64,000 bases of DNA from JAICJR01 sp963848495 (GCA_963848495.1 CAWKDV010000003.1:372001-436000); one strand, 5' to 3'. Counted from the stretch's first letter, positions 49,962 through 59,359 are shown. Numbers and translations: made by a program. Notes: generated by a model from the letters alone, not told the origin.

Positions 49962-51102
49962 CCTGCTGGTCATGTCGCAGCCGCCCCAGCTCGGGGGCGG
50001 CATGCGGATGCGCACCTATGGCATCGCCCGCGCGCTGGCGGCCAGCGGGCCGCTCGACGTGCTGTATCCCGACCTCGGCGAGGGCGAGCCGAGCCGCGAG
50101 TGGAAGAGCATCACGGGCATCACCTTCAACCCCGTGCGGCCGAGCCGCGGCGCCGGGCGCCTCACCTCCTACCTCGAGGCGATGGCGCGCGGCGTGCCGC
50201 CGTCGTTCGCGCGCGGGGTGTCGCGCGAGCTCGTGCTGGCGGTGGAGGAGCTCGCCGACGCGCCGGGCCGCCGCAGGGTCGTGGCCGACGGCCCGATCGC
50301 CGCGGCGCTCAGCGCCCGCCTCGCGCGCCGCAGTCCGGTGATCTACAACGCCCACAACCTCGAGTCGGCCTTCCGGCGCGAGGCGCGGGCGGGCGGCGAC
50401 CCGCTCAGCACCCGCATGCTGCCCCGCTTCGAGCGCGCCGTGCTGCGCCGTTCCTCCGAGGCCTGGATGGTCAGCCGCAAGGACATGGACGGGTCGCTCG
50501 AGCTGGCCCCGGACACGCCGGTGCGCCTCGTGCCCAACGTCGTCGACGTCGCCGCGGTCAAGCCGGTGGCGCCCGCCGGCCGGCAGAGCGCGCTGCTCGT
50601 GGCTGGCTTCGGCTGGCCGCCGAACCGCGAGGCGGCCGACTTCCTCGCGGGCTCGGTGATGCCGCGCGTCTGGCAGCGCCTGCCGGAGGCGCGCCTGACC
50701 TTCGTCGGCCGCGGCCTCGAGGACGGCTTCGGCGGCGACGAGCGCATCGAGCTGCGCGGCTTCGTCGACGACCTGCGCGACGCCTATTCGGAGGCCGATT
50801 GCGTGGTGGTGCCGCTGCTCACGGGCGGCGGGTCGCCGCTCAAGTTCGTCGAAGCGCTCGCCTACGGCCTGCCCGTCGTGGCCACCTCGCACGCCGCCGC
50901 CGGCCTCGAGGCAGCGCGCGCGGGCGAGCACTACCGCGAGGCCGACGGCCCGGAGGCCTTCGCGGACGCGCTCGCGGACATCCTGGAGCACGGCTCTCCC
51001 GAGCTTGCGAGTCGAGGAAGGGCGCTCGCGGAGTCGAATTACTCGATCGAGGCACTCACTCGTATCCTCGCCCCTCAACCCGCATTGGAGGTCGCAAGTT
51101 GA
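49954..51102 (+). CDS. Glycosyltransferase (GT4-like)
   Basis: 382 residues. QPPQLGGGMRMRTYGIARALA is the acceptor-side glycine loop, VIYNAHNLESAF a conserved family segment, SALLVAGFGWPPNREAADFL opens the donor domain, and TGGGSPLKFVEALAYGLPVV is the nucleotide-sugar E-x7-E region. It overlaps the genes on both sides (8 bp and 4 bp), so the product is made in step with the other assembly enzymes. Confidence 0.88.
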   Translation: MGDLLVMSQPPQLGGGMRMRTYGIARALAASGPLDVLYPDLGEGEPSREWKSITGITFNPVRPSRGAGRLTSYLEAMARGVPPSFARGVSRELVLAVEELADAPGRRRVVADGPIAAALSARLARRSPVIYNAHNLESAFRREARAGGDPLSTRMLPRFERAVLRRSSEAWMVSRKDMDGSLELAPDTPVRLVPNVVDVAAVKPVAPAGRQSALLVAGFGWPPNREAADFLAGSVMPRVWQRLPEARLTFVGRGLEDGFGGDERIELRGFVDDLRDAYSEADCVVVPLLTGGGSPLKFVEALAYGLPVVATSHAAAGLEAARAGEHYREADGPEAFADALADILEHGSPELASRGRALAESNYSIEALTRILAPQPALEVAS

Positions 51103-52217
51103 AGATCGTCAGCGTCATGACGACGACCGCCGAGGGTGGGGCCGAGTTCGCCGCCATGGAGATGCTCTGGGCGCTCGAGCAGCGCGGGCACGAGGCGGTG
51201 ATGCTCACGGACCTTCCCGCCATCGGCCGAGACACGGGCGTCACGCTGCGAGGCGTTGACCTGGGCCCGAAGCTGTCCGGCAAGGACTGGCTGCGCGTCG
51301 GCGCGCGCTGGCCGCAGTACCTGATGCGCCTGCGGCGCGCGCTCGAGGCCGAGTACCCCTACGACGTGCTGCTCGTTCATTACAAGAAGGAGCAGCTGAT
51401 GGCCCGCCAGCTGCCCAGGCGGCTGCGCGCCACCACGGTCTGGTCCGAATGGGGACCGGTGCCGGTGCAGATGCGCAAGGGCCCGGGCGCGTGGCTCTAC
51501 CGCGACGCCGCCCGCAAGGCCGGCAGGATCATGGCGATCTCGGCCGGCACCAGGGACTCCGTGATCGAGATGGGCGTCGACCCCGCCAAGGTCATCGTCA
51601 TGCCGAACGTGATGCGCGGCGACGAGCTGGCCTACACCGAGGAGGGCCGCCGCCGCGTGCGCAGCGAGCTCGGCATCCCCGACGACGCCTTCGTCGTGGG
51701 CTGCATCTCGCGCTTCCACCCCAAGAAGCGCAACGACGTGGTGGTCGAGGCCGTCAAGCAGCTCGACGAGCGCGCGCACCTGCTGCTGGCCGGCGCAGGC
51801 GAGACCGAGCAGGCGCTGCGCGAGGCCGCCGCGCCGCTCGGCGGCCGGGCGCACATCGTCCGCACTCCGGGCGACGACGTGGCCGACTACACCTCGGCCT
51901 TCGAGATCGGCGTGTTCGCACCGAGCCCGGCGGAGGGCGCGCCGCGCGCGGTGATCCTGGCCTGGCTCGCCAGCCGCACCTGCCTCTCCACCGGCGCCAT
52001 GGGGGTTGCCGACATGATCACCGACGGCATCGGCGAGATCATCACGCCGGAGAACGATCCGTCCGCGCTGGCGGAGGTGCTGCGAAGCTACATGCAGGAC
52101 CCGGAGCGTCTCGCCCGCGAGGGCGCGGCTGCGCGCGAGCGGGCGGTCCAGACGTACGACGCCCCGGTGGTGGCCGAGCGCATCGAGCAGCTCTTCCGCG
52201 AGGCCGGCGCCGGGTGA
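51099..52217 (+). CDS. Glycosyltransferase (GT4-like), TTG start
   Basis: 372 residues. TTG 51099 is set by GGAGG (51087-51091) seven bases upstream and by the TTGA overlap with the previous stop. MKIVSVMTTTAEGGAEFAAM is the acceptor loop; VVGCISRFHPKKRNDVVVEAV and APSPAEGAPRAVILAWLASRT form the donor domain. The expected E-x7-E is partly changed (EGAPRAVILAW, with A-W in place of the second Glu region), so donor contacts may differ. Confidence 0.86.
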   Translation: MKIVSVMTTTAEGGAEFAAMEMLWALEQRGHEAVMLTDLPAIGRDTGVTLRGVDLGPKLSGKDWLRVGARWPQYLMRLRRALEAEYPYDVLLVHYKKEQLMARQLPRRLRATTVWSEWGPVPVQMRKGPGAWLYRDAARKAGRIMAISAGTRDSVIEMGVDPAKVIVMPNVMRGDELAYTEEGRRRVRSELGIPDDAFVVGCISRFHPKKRNDVVVEAVKQLDERAHLLLAGAGETEQALREAAAPLGGRAHIVRTPGDDVADYTSAFEIGVFAPSPAEGAPRAVILAWLASRTCLSTGAMGVADMITDGIGEIITPENDPSALAEVLRSYMQDPERLAREGAAARERAVQTYDAPVVAERIEQLFREAGAG

Positions 52218-53635
52218 CCACGGCCAGCGCCTTCAGCGGGCGGCGCATCACGGCTGACATCGCGGCCCAGCTCGTGGGCCGCATCCTCAACCTGATCCTT
52301 GGCGTGGTGGTGACGATCGTTGTCGTCCGCACGCTGGGCGAGCACCGCTTCGGCCAGTGGAGCACGATCTTCGCGCTGAGCGACCTCGCCGGCTACGTGG
52401 GCGAGTTGGGCATCGACCGCGTGACCGTGCGGCAGGCGGCCGCGGACAGCGAGCGCGAGCCCGAGTACCTCGGCGCCCTGGTGTCGATCCGGGCCATGCT
52501 CGCTATCCCGGTGACGCTCGCGTTCCTGGCGATCACGCTGGCGATCTCCTCGGACGCGACGATGCGGATCTCCTCCGTGGTTCTGGCGGTGCTCCTGTTG
52601 CTGCCGCCGCTGAGCAGCCTGACGGTCGTCTTCCAGCTGCGCGTGCGGAACGACCTCAGCATGCTCGTGCTGACGGTCAACAGCCTGCTCTGGACCGGTG
52701 CCGCCGTGGCCATCGCCGTGCTCTCCGGCGGCATGGTCGCGATGGCGGTGGCATTCGTCGGAGCGATGATCGTCACCGTGGCGGTACAGATGATCTTCGT
52801 CCACCGGATGGCGAAGATCCACGTCCGGGCCTCGCGCCCGCTGTGGAAGGAGCTGGCCCGCTTCGCGCTGCCTGTGGGCATCGCCGGGATGCTCACGCTG
52901 GCATACGGCCGGATCGACCAGGTAATCGTCTTCCAGCTCGCCGGCGCGAACGACGCCGGCCTCTACGGCGCGATGTACCGCATCCTCAACACCTCGGCCT
53001 TCGTGCCGATGGCCGTGACCACCACCCTCTTCCCAATCCTCGCGAGGGTCGACCGCTCCGACATGCGCCAGCTTCTCCAGCAGGCCGCCGAGTACCTCGC
53101 GATGGCCTCGTTCCCGATCTTCGCCTTCGTGCTCGTGGCCAGCGAGCCGATCGTGCGGCTCCTGTTCGGCCCCGAGTTCGTAGCGGGCCATAACGCTCTG
53201 CGGATCCTGATGGGCGCCTTCCTGTGCATCTGCTTCGGCTACCTGGCCGGGTCCATGATCATCGTCCTGAGGCTCCAGCGGCTGTTCGTCCGCTACGCCG
53301 TGATCGCGCTGGTCATCAACGTCGGCCTCAACCTCGTCTTCGTGCCGATCTACGGTTACATCGCGGCGGCCTGGATCACGCTGCTGACCGAGATCGTGGT
53401 TCAGTTCCTGTCCCTGCGCGCGGTCGTGCGCGAGATCGAGATGAAGCCCAAGTTCGCCAGGTTCTTCCGGGTGGCCGCGGCGGCCGGCGGCATGGCCCTC
53501 GCGGTGTGGGCGCTGAAATCGGCCGGCGCTCCGCTGTCGCTCCTGGTCCTCGGCGCCGCCACCACGTACCCGGTCATGCTCCTGACGCTGCGAGCGCTCG
53601 ATCCCCAGGAGTTCGTCGGCCTCTTGCGCCGGTAA
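52214..53635 (+). CDS. Wzx-like polysaccharide flippase
   Basis: 473 residues from GTG 52214 (GTGA overlap with the upstream stop). About 14 hydrophobic helices; N-terminus AAQLVGRILNLILGVVVTIV and the family phrase GEHRFGQWSTIFALSDLAGYVGELGIDRV are typical of the polysaccharide-transporter (Wzx/PST) branch of the MOP superfamily. A later YGAMYRILNTSAFVPMAVTTTLFPIL helix pair is also characteristic. It would flip the undecaprenyl-linked repeat built by the preceding glycosyltransferases for the polymerase at 43225. Last of the coupled run. Confidence 0.9.
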   Translation: MTTASAFSGRRITADIAAQLVGRILNLILGVVVTIVVVRTLGEHRFGQWSTIFALSDLAGYVGELGIDRVTVRQAAADSEREPEYLGALVSIRAMLAIPVTLAFLAITLAISSDATMRISSVVLAVLLLLPPLSSLTVVFQLRVRNDLSMLVLTVNSLLWTGAAVAIAVLSGGMVAMAVAFVGAMIVTVAVQMIFVHRMAKIHVRASRPLWKELARFALPVGIAGMLTLAYGRIDQVIVFQLAGANDAGLYGAMYRILNTSAFVPMAVTTTLFPILARVDRSDMRQLLQQAAEYLAMASFPIFAFVLVASEPIVRLLFGPEFVAGHNALRILMGAFLCICFGYLAGSMIIVLRLQRLFVRYAVIALVINVGLNLVFVPIYGYIAAAWITLLTEIVVQFLSLRAVVREIEMKPKFARFFRVAAAAGGMALAVWALKSAGAPLSLLVLGAATTYPVMLLTLRALDPQEFVGLLRR

Positions 53636-53662
53636 TCCCGTCGTACCCCAAATCCGGGTCTT

Positions 53663-55033
53663 ATGTTGAACGCCTGCGCAGTCGATGAGTCTCTCATGCA
53701 CTCTTATTGGCGCGATCAGCCCCGTCCGCTGGAGCCAATCCGCATCCTGGTGATCAGCAACCTGTACCCGCCCGAGGTGCGGGGCGGCTACGAGATGCTG
53801 TGCGCCGAGACGGTCAAGCGCCTGCAGGCCCGTCACGAGGTCACCGTGCTCACCTCGCGCGCTCATGGCGTGCCCGCCGACCCACATGTGGTCCGCGAGC
53901 TCGATCTCCTGCCGCCTGGCCCGCGCAGCGCGCTGCGCGCCCCGCTGGCGACGCTCCATGGCGTGCGCGCCACCCGCCGGCTGCTCGAAGCCGTGCAACC
54001 CCACCTGATCTTCGTCTGGAACGGCGCGGCCATCCCCCAGGCCGTGATCCGCGTCTGCCAGTTCGCGGGCGTGCCGATGGCGTTCAGCGTGGCCGAGCAC
54101 TGGTTCGGCGGCCTATACCGGCGCGATCAGTTCATGCGCCACCTGCTGCCGGGCGACAGCGGCTTGCGCGGCGTCTGGGCGCGCGGCATCCGGCTCTTCA
54201 ACCGCCACCCCGAGCTTCGGATCGACGCGGACAGGCGGCTCCCCGCGAGCATCTGCTGGGTAAGCGACGCGCTGCGCCGGGGCGTGCCGGTGCCGAGCAC
54301 GGTCGAGCCGCTCGTCGAGAGCGTGATCTATACCGGCGTGCATGCGCCCGAGCTGTGGGCGGGCGTCGAGCGTCAGCCGCCGACGAGCCCGCCGACAATC
54401 GCCTTCGTCGGGCGCCTCGAGGAGCAGAAGGGCCCGGAGGTCGCCTACCGCGCGCTCGCCGCCCTGAGAGACCGCCACGGCATCGACGCCCGGCTGAAAC
54501 TCGCCGGTCGCGGCGCCCCTGACATGCTGGCGCGACTCGAGCAGCTCGCGCTCGATCTGGGCATCGGCACGCGAGTGGAGCTCCTGGGCCAGCTCGACCA
54601 GGCAGGTGTCGCCGCGCTCCTCGCCGGGGCCTCCGCCATCGTGGTCCCCTCGACCTGGCAGGAGCCGTCGGGGGGCGTCTGCCTGGAGGCGGGTCTCGCG
54701 CGCGTCCCGGTGGTAGCCTCGCGCAGCGGCGGCATCCCGGAGGGCCTGCGCGAGGACGAACACGCGCTCTACTTCCCGATCGGCGACGCCCAAGGCTGCG
54801 CGGACGCGCTGGCGCGAGTACTCGGTGAGCCGGAGGAGACTCAGGCCCGGGTCGCCCGCGCCTTCGAGCGGGCGCGCCAGTTCAGCTTCGACAGCTACAT
54901 GGCCCAAATGGACGAGTTCCTGTCCGCGGCGGTCGACGCCCACGGTCGGCCGGCGCGCGAGCCCAGCGCGCGGCACGAGCTGCGGCGCGGACTCCGCAGC
55001 GGCGCCGCCAGCCGCCGCCAGACGGCTACCTAA
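53663..55033 (+). CDS. GT4 glycosyltransferase (tandem paralog 1)
   Basis: 456 residues; ATG 53663 or ATG 53696 may start it. ISNLYPPEVRGGYEMLCAETV is the acceptor loop (given in two parts: ISNLYPPEVRGG, YEMLCAETV), LIFVWNGAAIPQAVI and FSVAEHWFGGLYR are shared with the next gene, IAFVGRLEEQKGPEVAYRAL opens the donor half, and PSGGVCLEAGLARVPVVASRSGG is the donor-binding element. The C-terminal 40 residues are Arg-rich and variable. A paralog of 55192-56436, likely by duplication. Confidence 0.88.
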   Translation: MLNACAVDESLMHSYWRDQPRPLEPIRILVISNLYPPEVRGGYEMLCAETVKRLQARHEVTVLTSRAHGVPADPHVVRELDLLPPGPRSALRAPLATLHGVRATRRLLEAVQPHLIFVWNGAAIPQAVIRVCQFAGVPMAFSVAEHWFGGLYRRDQFMRHLLPGDSGLRGVWARGIRLFNRHPELRIDADRRLPASICWVSDALRRGVPVPSTVEPLVESVIYTGVHAPELWAGVERQPPTSPPTIAFVGRLEEQKGPEVAYRALAALRDRHGIDARLKLAGRGAPDMLARLEQLALDLGIGTRVELLGQLDQAGVAALLAGASAIVVPSTWQEPSGGVCLEAGLARVPVVASRSGGIPEGLREDEHALYFPIGDAQGCADALARVLGEPEETQARVARAFERARQFSFDSYMAQMDEFLSAAVDAHGRPAREPSARHELRRGLRSGAASRRQTAT

Positions 55034-55035
55034 CG

Positions 55036-55079
55036 CTCGACTTCAGGCTGAGACTATCCTCGACCTCGGGCTGAGACTA
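55036..55079 (+). repeat. Imperfect 21-bp direct repeat
   Basis: CTCGACTTCAGGCTGAGACTA (55036-55056, shown here as CTCGACTTCAGG + CTGAGACTA) recurs at 55059-55079 with two changes. Units start 23 bases apart. It lies in the 158-base gap between the paralogous glycosyltransferase genes, just after the first stop codon. The rest of the gap (55080-55191) shows no hairpin or promoter I can support. Confidence 0.5.
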
Positions 55080-55191
55080 GTCCGATCCGGGGCGCCGATC
55101 TCGCAGTTCTTAACCGCCCATTTCAGAGAAATCGGCATAAGCTATCCCCAGGCCCGGATTTCGGCGCGGGAAGCGCGCAGGGGCGGCGCGT

Positions 55192-56436
55192 ATGCGGATT
55201 CTTACTGTCAGCAACCTCTATCCACCCGTGTTCGAAGGCGGCTACGAGCTGCGCTGCGCGGCGACGATGGACGGCCTGCGCGACCAGCACGAGGTGTTCG
55301 TGCTGACCTCGCAGCGCGGGCGCAAGGATTGCCCGCCCGATCCGCGTATCCGCCGTGAGCTGCCTCTCATCACGCACGGCCCGCGCGCCATCCTGCGGGC
55401 GCCGCTGGCGACTGCGCGCGGGATCGAGGTGATGAGGCGTGCGCTGGCGGAGCTGCAGCCCGACCTGATCTTCGTGTGGAATGGCTCCGGGATCCCCCAT
55501 TCGGCCCTGCGGACCGCGGAGCTGAGCGGGATTCCGATCGCCTACAGCGTCGGCGAGCATTGGCTCGGCAACATCTACCGCTCCGATGCCTTCATGCGCT
55601 TTCTGCTGCCCGGCAATCGCGGCCTGCGCGCGCTGTGGGGGCGCGTGGCGCAGCTGACAAACCGGCTCCCGGCCCTCCGCCTCGATCCCATCACTCCGGC
55701 CCGCGCCGCCATCTGCTGGAACAGCGACGCCACCCGCCGGCAGTGCGGCGTGCCGCCGACGATCGTGCCCACGCACGAGGCCACGATCTACCCCGCCGTG
55801 GCCGACCCCGCGCACTGGTCCGGCCTCCCGCGCCGGCAGAGCGTGACGCCCACGATCGCCTTCGTAGGCCGCGTCGAGGAGGAGAAAGGACCCGACGTGG
55901 CCTACCGCGCCCTCGCGCACCTTCGTGACGACCATGGCGTCCGTGCGCGGCTGCGGCTGGCAGGGCCCGTGGAGCCCCAGATGCGCGCCCGGCTGGAGCG
56001 CCTGGCGTCCGAGCTCCGCATTGAGCAGGAGGTCGAGCTGCTGGGCAGGCTCGACAAGGAAGGCGTCGGCCGTGTGCTCTCGGAGGCCCACGCCCTGGTG
56101 GTCCCCTCCACCTGGGAGGAGCCGTTCGGCATGGTGCTGCTCGAAGGTGCGCTGGCGCGCGTCCCAGTGGTCGCGTCCCGCTGTGGGGGGATGCCCGAGG
56201 CCCTCGAAGAGGGGACACAGGCCTTGTTCTTCGAGGTGGGCGACGCCACAGCTTGTGCGGAAGCTCTTGCGGAAACCTTCGATCATTCGTCCAGGGTCGA
56301 GGCCCGTGTGGAGGCCGCCTTCGCTCGTGCCAGCGAGCACTCGTTTGGGCTCTACCTAGCGGAGATGGGGCAGTTCGTGAGTGACGCGCACGCCTCCTTT
56401 AGCGCCCCTCGCAGCACACTCGCTTCCCCTGTTTAG
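55192..56436 (+). CDS. GT4 glycosyltransferase (tandem paralog 2)
   Basis: 414 residues from ATG 55192. VSNLYPPVFEGGYELRCAAT is the acceptor loop; LIFVWNGSGIPHSALR and YSVGEHWLGNIYRSDAFMRFL match the preceding paralog; IAFVGRVEEEKGPDVAYRAL and PFGMVLLEGALARVPVVASR form the donor half, here with the standard E-x7-E, whereas paralog 1 has a GGVCLEAG variant. Probably adds a different sugar of the same repeat after duplication and divergence. Confidence 0.9.
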   Translation: MRILTVSNLYPPVFEGGYELRCAATMDGLRDQHEVFVLTSQRGRKDCPPDPRIRRELPLITHGPRAILRAPLATARGIEVMRRALAELQPDLIFVWNGSGIPHSALRTAELSGIPIAYSVGEHWLGNIYRSDAFMRFLLPGNRGLRALWGRVAQLTNRLPALRLDPITPARAAICWNSDATRRQCGVPPTIVPTHEATIYPAVADPAHWSGLPRRQSVTPTIAFVGRVEEEKGPDVAYRALAHLRDDHGVRARLRLAGPVEPQMRARLERLASELRIEQEVELLGRLDKEGVGRVLSEAHALVVPSTWEEPFGMVLLEGALARVPVVASRCGGMPEALEEGTQALFFEVGDATACAEALAETFDHSSRVEARVEAAFARASEHSFGLYLAEMGQFVSDAHASFSAPRSTLASPV

Positions 56437-56552
56437 GTCTCCCCCGCGGAGGGGATAGTGGCTTAAGTCGCCGAGCCTCGGGTCCAAGGTGGGATTGAGG
56501 CCGGGCTTGGCGCGAGCCCCAAATTCCCCAAAGTAGGAACGGAGCCCTCTTT

Positions 56553-58463
56553 ATGTCGCCTAGCGCGTACAGGCGCGCGTGCGCCTGCTTGCTCGCACTG
56601 CTTGTGACCCCGACGGCCGGCTTCGCCTCGGCGTTCGCCGCCTCCGGCTCGGCCACTTCAGCGTCGGCCAGCAGCCGGCCCGCTGCTGTCGCGGCTAAGA
56701 AGCGCAAGAAGAAGAAGCTTAGGAAGACCGACATCTGCACGTCCAAGGCGCGGAAGGCCAAGGTCAAGGCTCGCAAGAGCGACCTCTCCGTCGGCGTCCC
56801 GGGCGTGACGACCGTGACCGTGCCGACTCCGCCCCTCCCCCTGCCGCCCCTCCCGGGCAGCGGCTCCGGTGGCGGCGGCGGGACCACCACCACCGGCGGC
56901 GGCGGCACGACGACCACCGGCGGCGGTGGCGGGACCACGACGACGGGCGGTGGCGGCACGACCACCACCGGCGGCGGCAGCACCTCGGGTGGGGGCACGA
57001 CCACCACCGGCGGCGGCAGCACCTCGGGTGGCAGCAAGACCGGCAGCGGCAGCGGCTCCTCGAGCGGCTCGTCCAGCAAGCCGAGCGGCGGCGGCTCCTC
57101 GAGCAGCAGCACGAGCTCGGGCAGCAAGACCGAGGCGCCGAGCTCCTCGCCCGCGGTGAAGAAGGCCAAGAAGAAGGCCAAGCATCACGCGAAGAAGAAG
57201 CATCACGCGAAGAAGAAGCATCACGCGAAGAAGAAGCATCACGCGAAGAAGAAGCATCACGCGAAGAAGAAGCACAAGAAGGCCAAGAAGCACGCCAAGA
57301 AGAGGAAGGCCGCCAAGCGCAAGGTCGTCAAGAAGAAGGTCGTGAAGAAGCACGTCGTCAAGAAGGTCGTGAAGAAGCACAAGGCCAAGAAGCACACGAC
57401 CAAGAAGAAGGCGACGAAGCACAAGACGACCAAGAAGCGGAAGTCGAAGACCAAGAAGAAGAAGACGACGGCCGCTCCGACCCCGGCTCCGGCCCCCTGC
57501 ACGCCCGCACCCTCGACGCCTCCTCCGTCGCCCACGGGCTTCACGGTCGGCATGGTGTCCGGTCCGGCGGCCGGGTGGGAGTCCGGTATGACCAGCGCCG
57601 CCAACCTGCACCCGAAGGTCGTCCGCGTGCCGTTCCAGATCGGCGCCTCGGTGTCGAGCGTGGAGAACCAGGTCGGCACGCTGGCCGCCAAGGGCGAGCA
57701 GGCGCTGCTCCTGGCCGAGTTCCCGGGTTCGATCCCGAGCACGTCTCAGGCCCAGAGCCTTGGGAGCTGGGCACACGCGGTCGGGCCGGGCGGGTCGTTC
57801 TGGCAGGGGCGCTCCGACGGCAACATGGCGGTGCGCTACATCGAGTTCGGCAACGAGACCAACGAGGGCTACCAGTTCGGCGGCGTGAGCTCTGGCTCGA
57901 GCTACATCGCTCGCGCGCAGAACTACGGTCACCGCGCCGCGGATGCGGCCGCCGCGATGCAGGGCACCGGCGTCGGCCTGCTGATCCAGGGCGACAACGG
58001 CGGCTGCGGCTGCTCGCAGTGGGTGGACGGCATCTTCAGCGCGGTGCCTGACATCAACCACCGCATCTCCGGCTGGACGGTCCACCCGTACGGGCCGAAG
58101 AGCCGCTACGGACCGATCATGGACCAGGCGGTGCGCGACACCGCGAGGCACGGCGACACCACGCTGCCGTTCTTCATCACCGAGTACGGCATCTCGACCA
58201 ACAACGGCAGCTGCCTCGACAGCAACTACAACTGGCCGACCTGCTTGACCTACGACCAGGCCGCGTCGTCGCTCCACGGGGCGATCGGCGACCTGCACCA
58301 GTCATACCCGCGCCTCGCCGCACTGTTCATCTTCGAGCAGCGCGACATGGGGAACAATCCAAACGGCAGGGAAGACAACTTCGGGGCCATGAAGATGGAC
58401 GGGTCGCCGAAGGGAAGTTTCACCAACGAGATTCGGTGGGAGCTGAACACCTACCGCGGCTAG
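56553..58463 (+). CDS. Exported GH-A-like protein with glycine/threonine stalk and Lys/His-rich region
   Basis: 636 residues. Signal peptide about 1-33; a basic head (about 48-75); a Gly/Thr repeat (about 105-160, GGGTTTTGGG); a Ser-rich stretch; then about 120 residues of Lys/His/Ala repeats (about 195-312, HHAKKK units passing to KVVKKK), similar in composition to histone H1 tails; a Pro/Ala linker; and a C-terminal domain (about 325-636) with FGNETNEG (acid/base Glu), WTVHPYGP and FFITEYGIS (nucleophile Glu) of clan GH-A. The polycation could hold the enzyme on anionic polysaccharide or teichoic polymers. GGAG nine bases before the ATG. Not in a coupled operon. Confidence 0.75.
   Translation: MSPSAYRRACACLLALLVTPTAGFASAFAASGSATSASASSRPAAVAAKKRKKKKLRKTDICTSKARKAKVKARKSDLSVGVPGVTTVTVPTPPLPLPPLPGSGSGGGGGTTTTGGGGTTTTGGGGGTTTTGGGGTTTTGGGSTSGGGTTTTGGGSTSGGSKTGSGSGSSSGSSSKPSGGGSSSSSTSSGSKTEAPSSSPAVKKAKKKAKHHAKKKHHAKKKHHAKKKHHAKKKHHAKKKHKKAKKHAKKRKAAKRKVVKKKVVKKHVVKKVVKKHKAKKHTTKKKATKHKTTKKRKSKTKKKKTTAAPTPAPAPCTPAPSTPPPSPTGFTVGMVSGPAAGWESGMTSAANLHPKVVRVPFQIGASVSSVENQVGTLAAKGEQALLLAEFPGSIPSTSQAQSLGSWAHAVGPGGSFWQGRSDGNMAVRYIEFGNETNEGYQFGGVSSGSSYIARAQNYGHRAADAAAAMQGTGVGLLIQGDNGGCGCSQWVDGIFSAVPDINHRISGWTVHPYGPKSRYGPIMDQAVRDTARHGDTTLPFFITEYGISTNNGSCLDSNYNWPTCLTYDQAASSLHGAIGDLHQSYPRLAALFIFEQRDMGNNPNGREDNFGAMKMDGSPKGSFTNEIRWELNTYRG
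57182..57271 (+). repeat. Five-copy 18-bp coding minisatellite (HHAKKK)
   Basis: Five identical 18-base units at 57182, 57200, 57218, 57236 and 57254, each encoding HHAKKK in frame. Identity at all codon positions indicates recent expansion by slippage or unequal crossing-over; copy number probably varies between strains. A looser GGC/ACC-type repeat lies upstream at about 56871-57041. Confidence 0.9.
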
Positions 58464-58496
58464 GCCCGCGGGCGACGGGCTGAATGAGCAGCAGCA

Positions 58497-58527
58497 TGGA
58501 GGGGGCTCACGTGTGGGGCCCCCTCCA
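58497..58527 (+). terminator. Strong GC hairpin after the Lys/His-rich GH-A gene
   Basis: TGGAGGGGGC (58497-58506) pairs perfectly with GCCCCCTCCA (58518-58527), 11-base loop, 34 bases after the stop. No U-tail. Likely an actinobacterial U-less terminator. The rest of the 142-base gap to 58606 shows no convincing promoter. Confidence 0.6.
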
Positions 58528-58605
58528 CACGGTTACCGCGGGTCCATACTTCACGTGCAGTTAGCACCTCCCCGCCGGGGGGTAGAGTGCGCGCCGGCGA
58601 GGGCT

Positions 58606-59346
58606 ATGGGAGTGGATAACACGTTGCGCAAGGCGGTCCTGCACGCAGCGCGTCGAGTGGGCGCTGAGCCGGCGCTGCGGCAAGTCCAGCGACTATCTGA
58701 GGGCCGCACGAGCCGACGGAACTTCCGGGACATGGAGCACCTCAAGCTCCTCCTGCGACTGTCGCTCCCAGTCGATGCCAACTGCGTGGATGTCGGTGCG
58801 AACGTCGGAGACGTGCTGCGAGAGATGGTCGCGAGCGCGCCCCGAGGCCGCCACATCGCCTACGAGCCGCTGCCCGACCTCGCCGCCGAGTTGGCGCGCC
58901 GGTTCCCCGACGTCGACGTGCGAAACGCGGCCCTCTCCGACTCGCCAGGCGAGCATCCGTTCTTCCGCGTGAAGTCCGCGTCCACGCGGAGCAGCTTCTT
59001 CGCCGACGGCGTCGATTCCAGTGAGCTCGAACAGCTGATCGTTCGCTGCGATGTGCTCGACGACGCACTCCCAACCGACTACGCGCCGGACTTGATCAAG
59101 GTTGACGTCGAAGGCGCCGAGGTGGCTGTCTTGCGCGGCGCGCAGCGCATCCTGCACGACCATCGCCCCACCGTCATCCTCGAGCACGGATCGGCGCCCG
59201 TAGGCGCGACGCGGGAAATCTACGCCCTGCTCACGTCCCCAGGACTACGCGTCTTCGACCTCGACGGACACGGCCCTTTCAGCGCACCGGAGTTCGAGAG
59301 CGTCGTGGAACAAGCCAAGATCTGGAATTTCGTCGCTCACATATGA
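58606..59346 (+). CDS. FkbM-family methyltransferase (third copy)
   Basis: 246 residues from ATG 58606, with a GAGGG upstream; a longer ORF to 58513 lacks family character. Motif I NCVDVGANVGDVLREM, ribose strand IAYEPLPDLAAELARRF, NAALSDSPGEHPFF, and the FkbM hallmark DLIKVDVEGAEVAVLRGA. More canonical than the two copies at 12-13.7 kb. Probably O-methylates a sugar of the exported polysaccharide. Convergent with the DegT gene, 13 bases away. Confidence 0.85.
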   Translation: MGVDNTLRKAVLHAARRVGAEPALRQVQRLSEGRTSRRNFRDMEHLKLLLRLSLPVDANCVDVGANVGDVLREMVASAPRGRHIAYEPLPDLAAELARRFPDVDVRNAALSDSPGEHPFFRVKSASTRSSFFADGVDSSELEQLIVRCDVLDDALPTDYAPDLIKVDVEGAEVAVLRGAQRILHDHRPTVILEHGSAPVGATREIYALLTSPGLRVFDLDGHGPFSAPEFESVVEQAKIWNFVAHI

Positions 59347-59359
59347 GCGAGACAGGGGA

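Noticed and set aside
56437..56552. Possible c-di-AMP (ydaO) riboswitch before the Lys/His-rich GH-A gene
   Set aside because: A few purine-rich phrases looked similar, but the ordered ydaO core blocks could not be found.
57182..57271. CRISPR-like direct repeat
   Set aside because: Units are contiguous, without spacers, and in frame inside a coding sequence.
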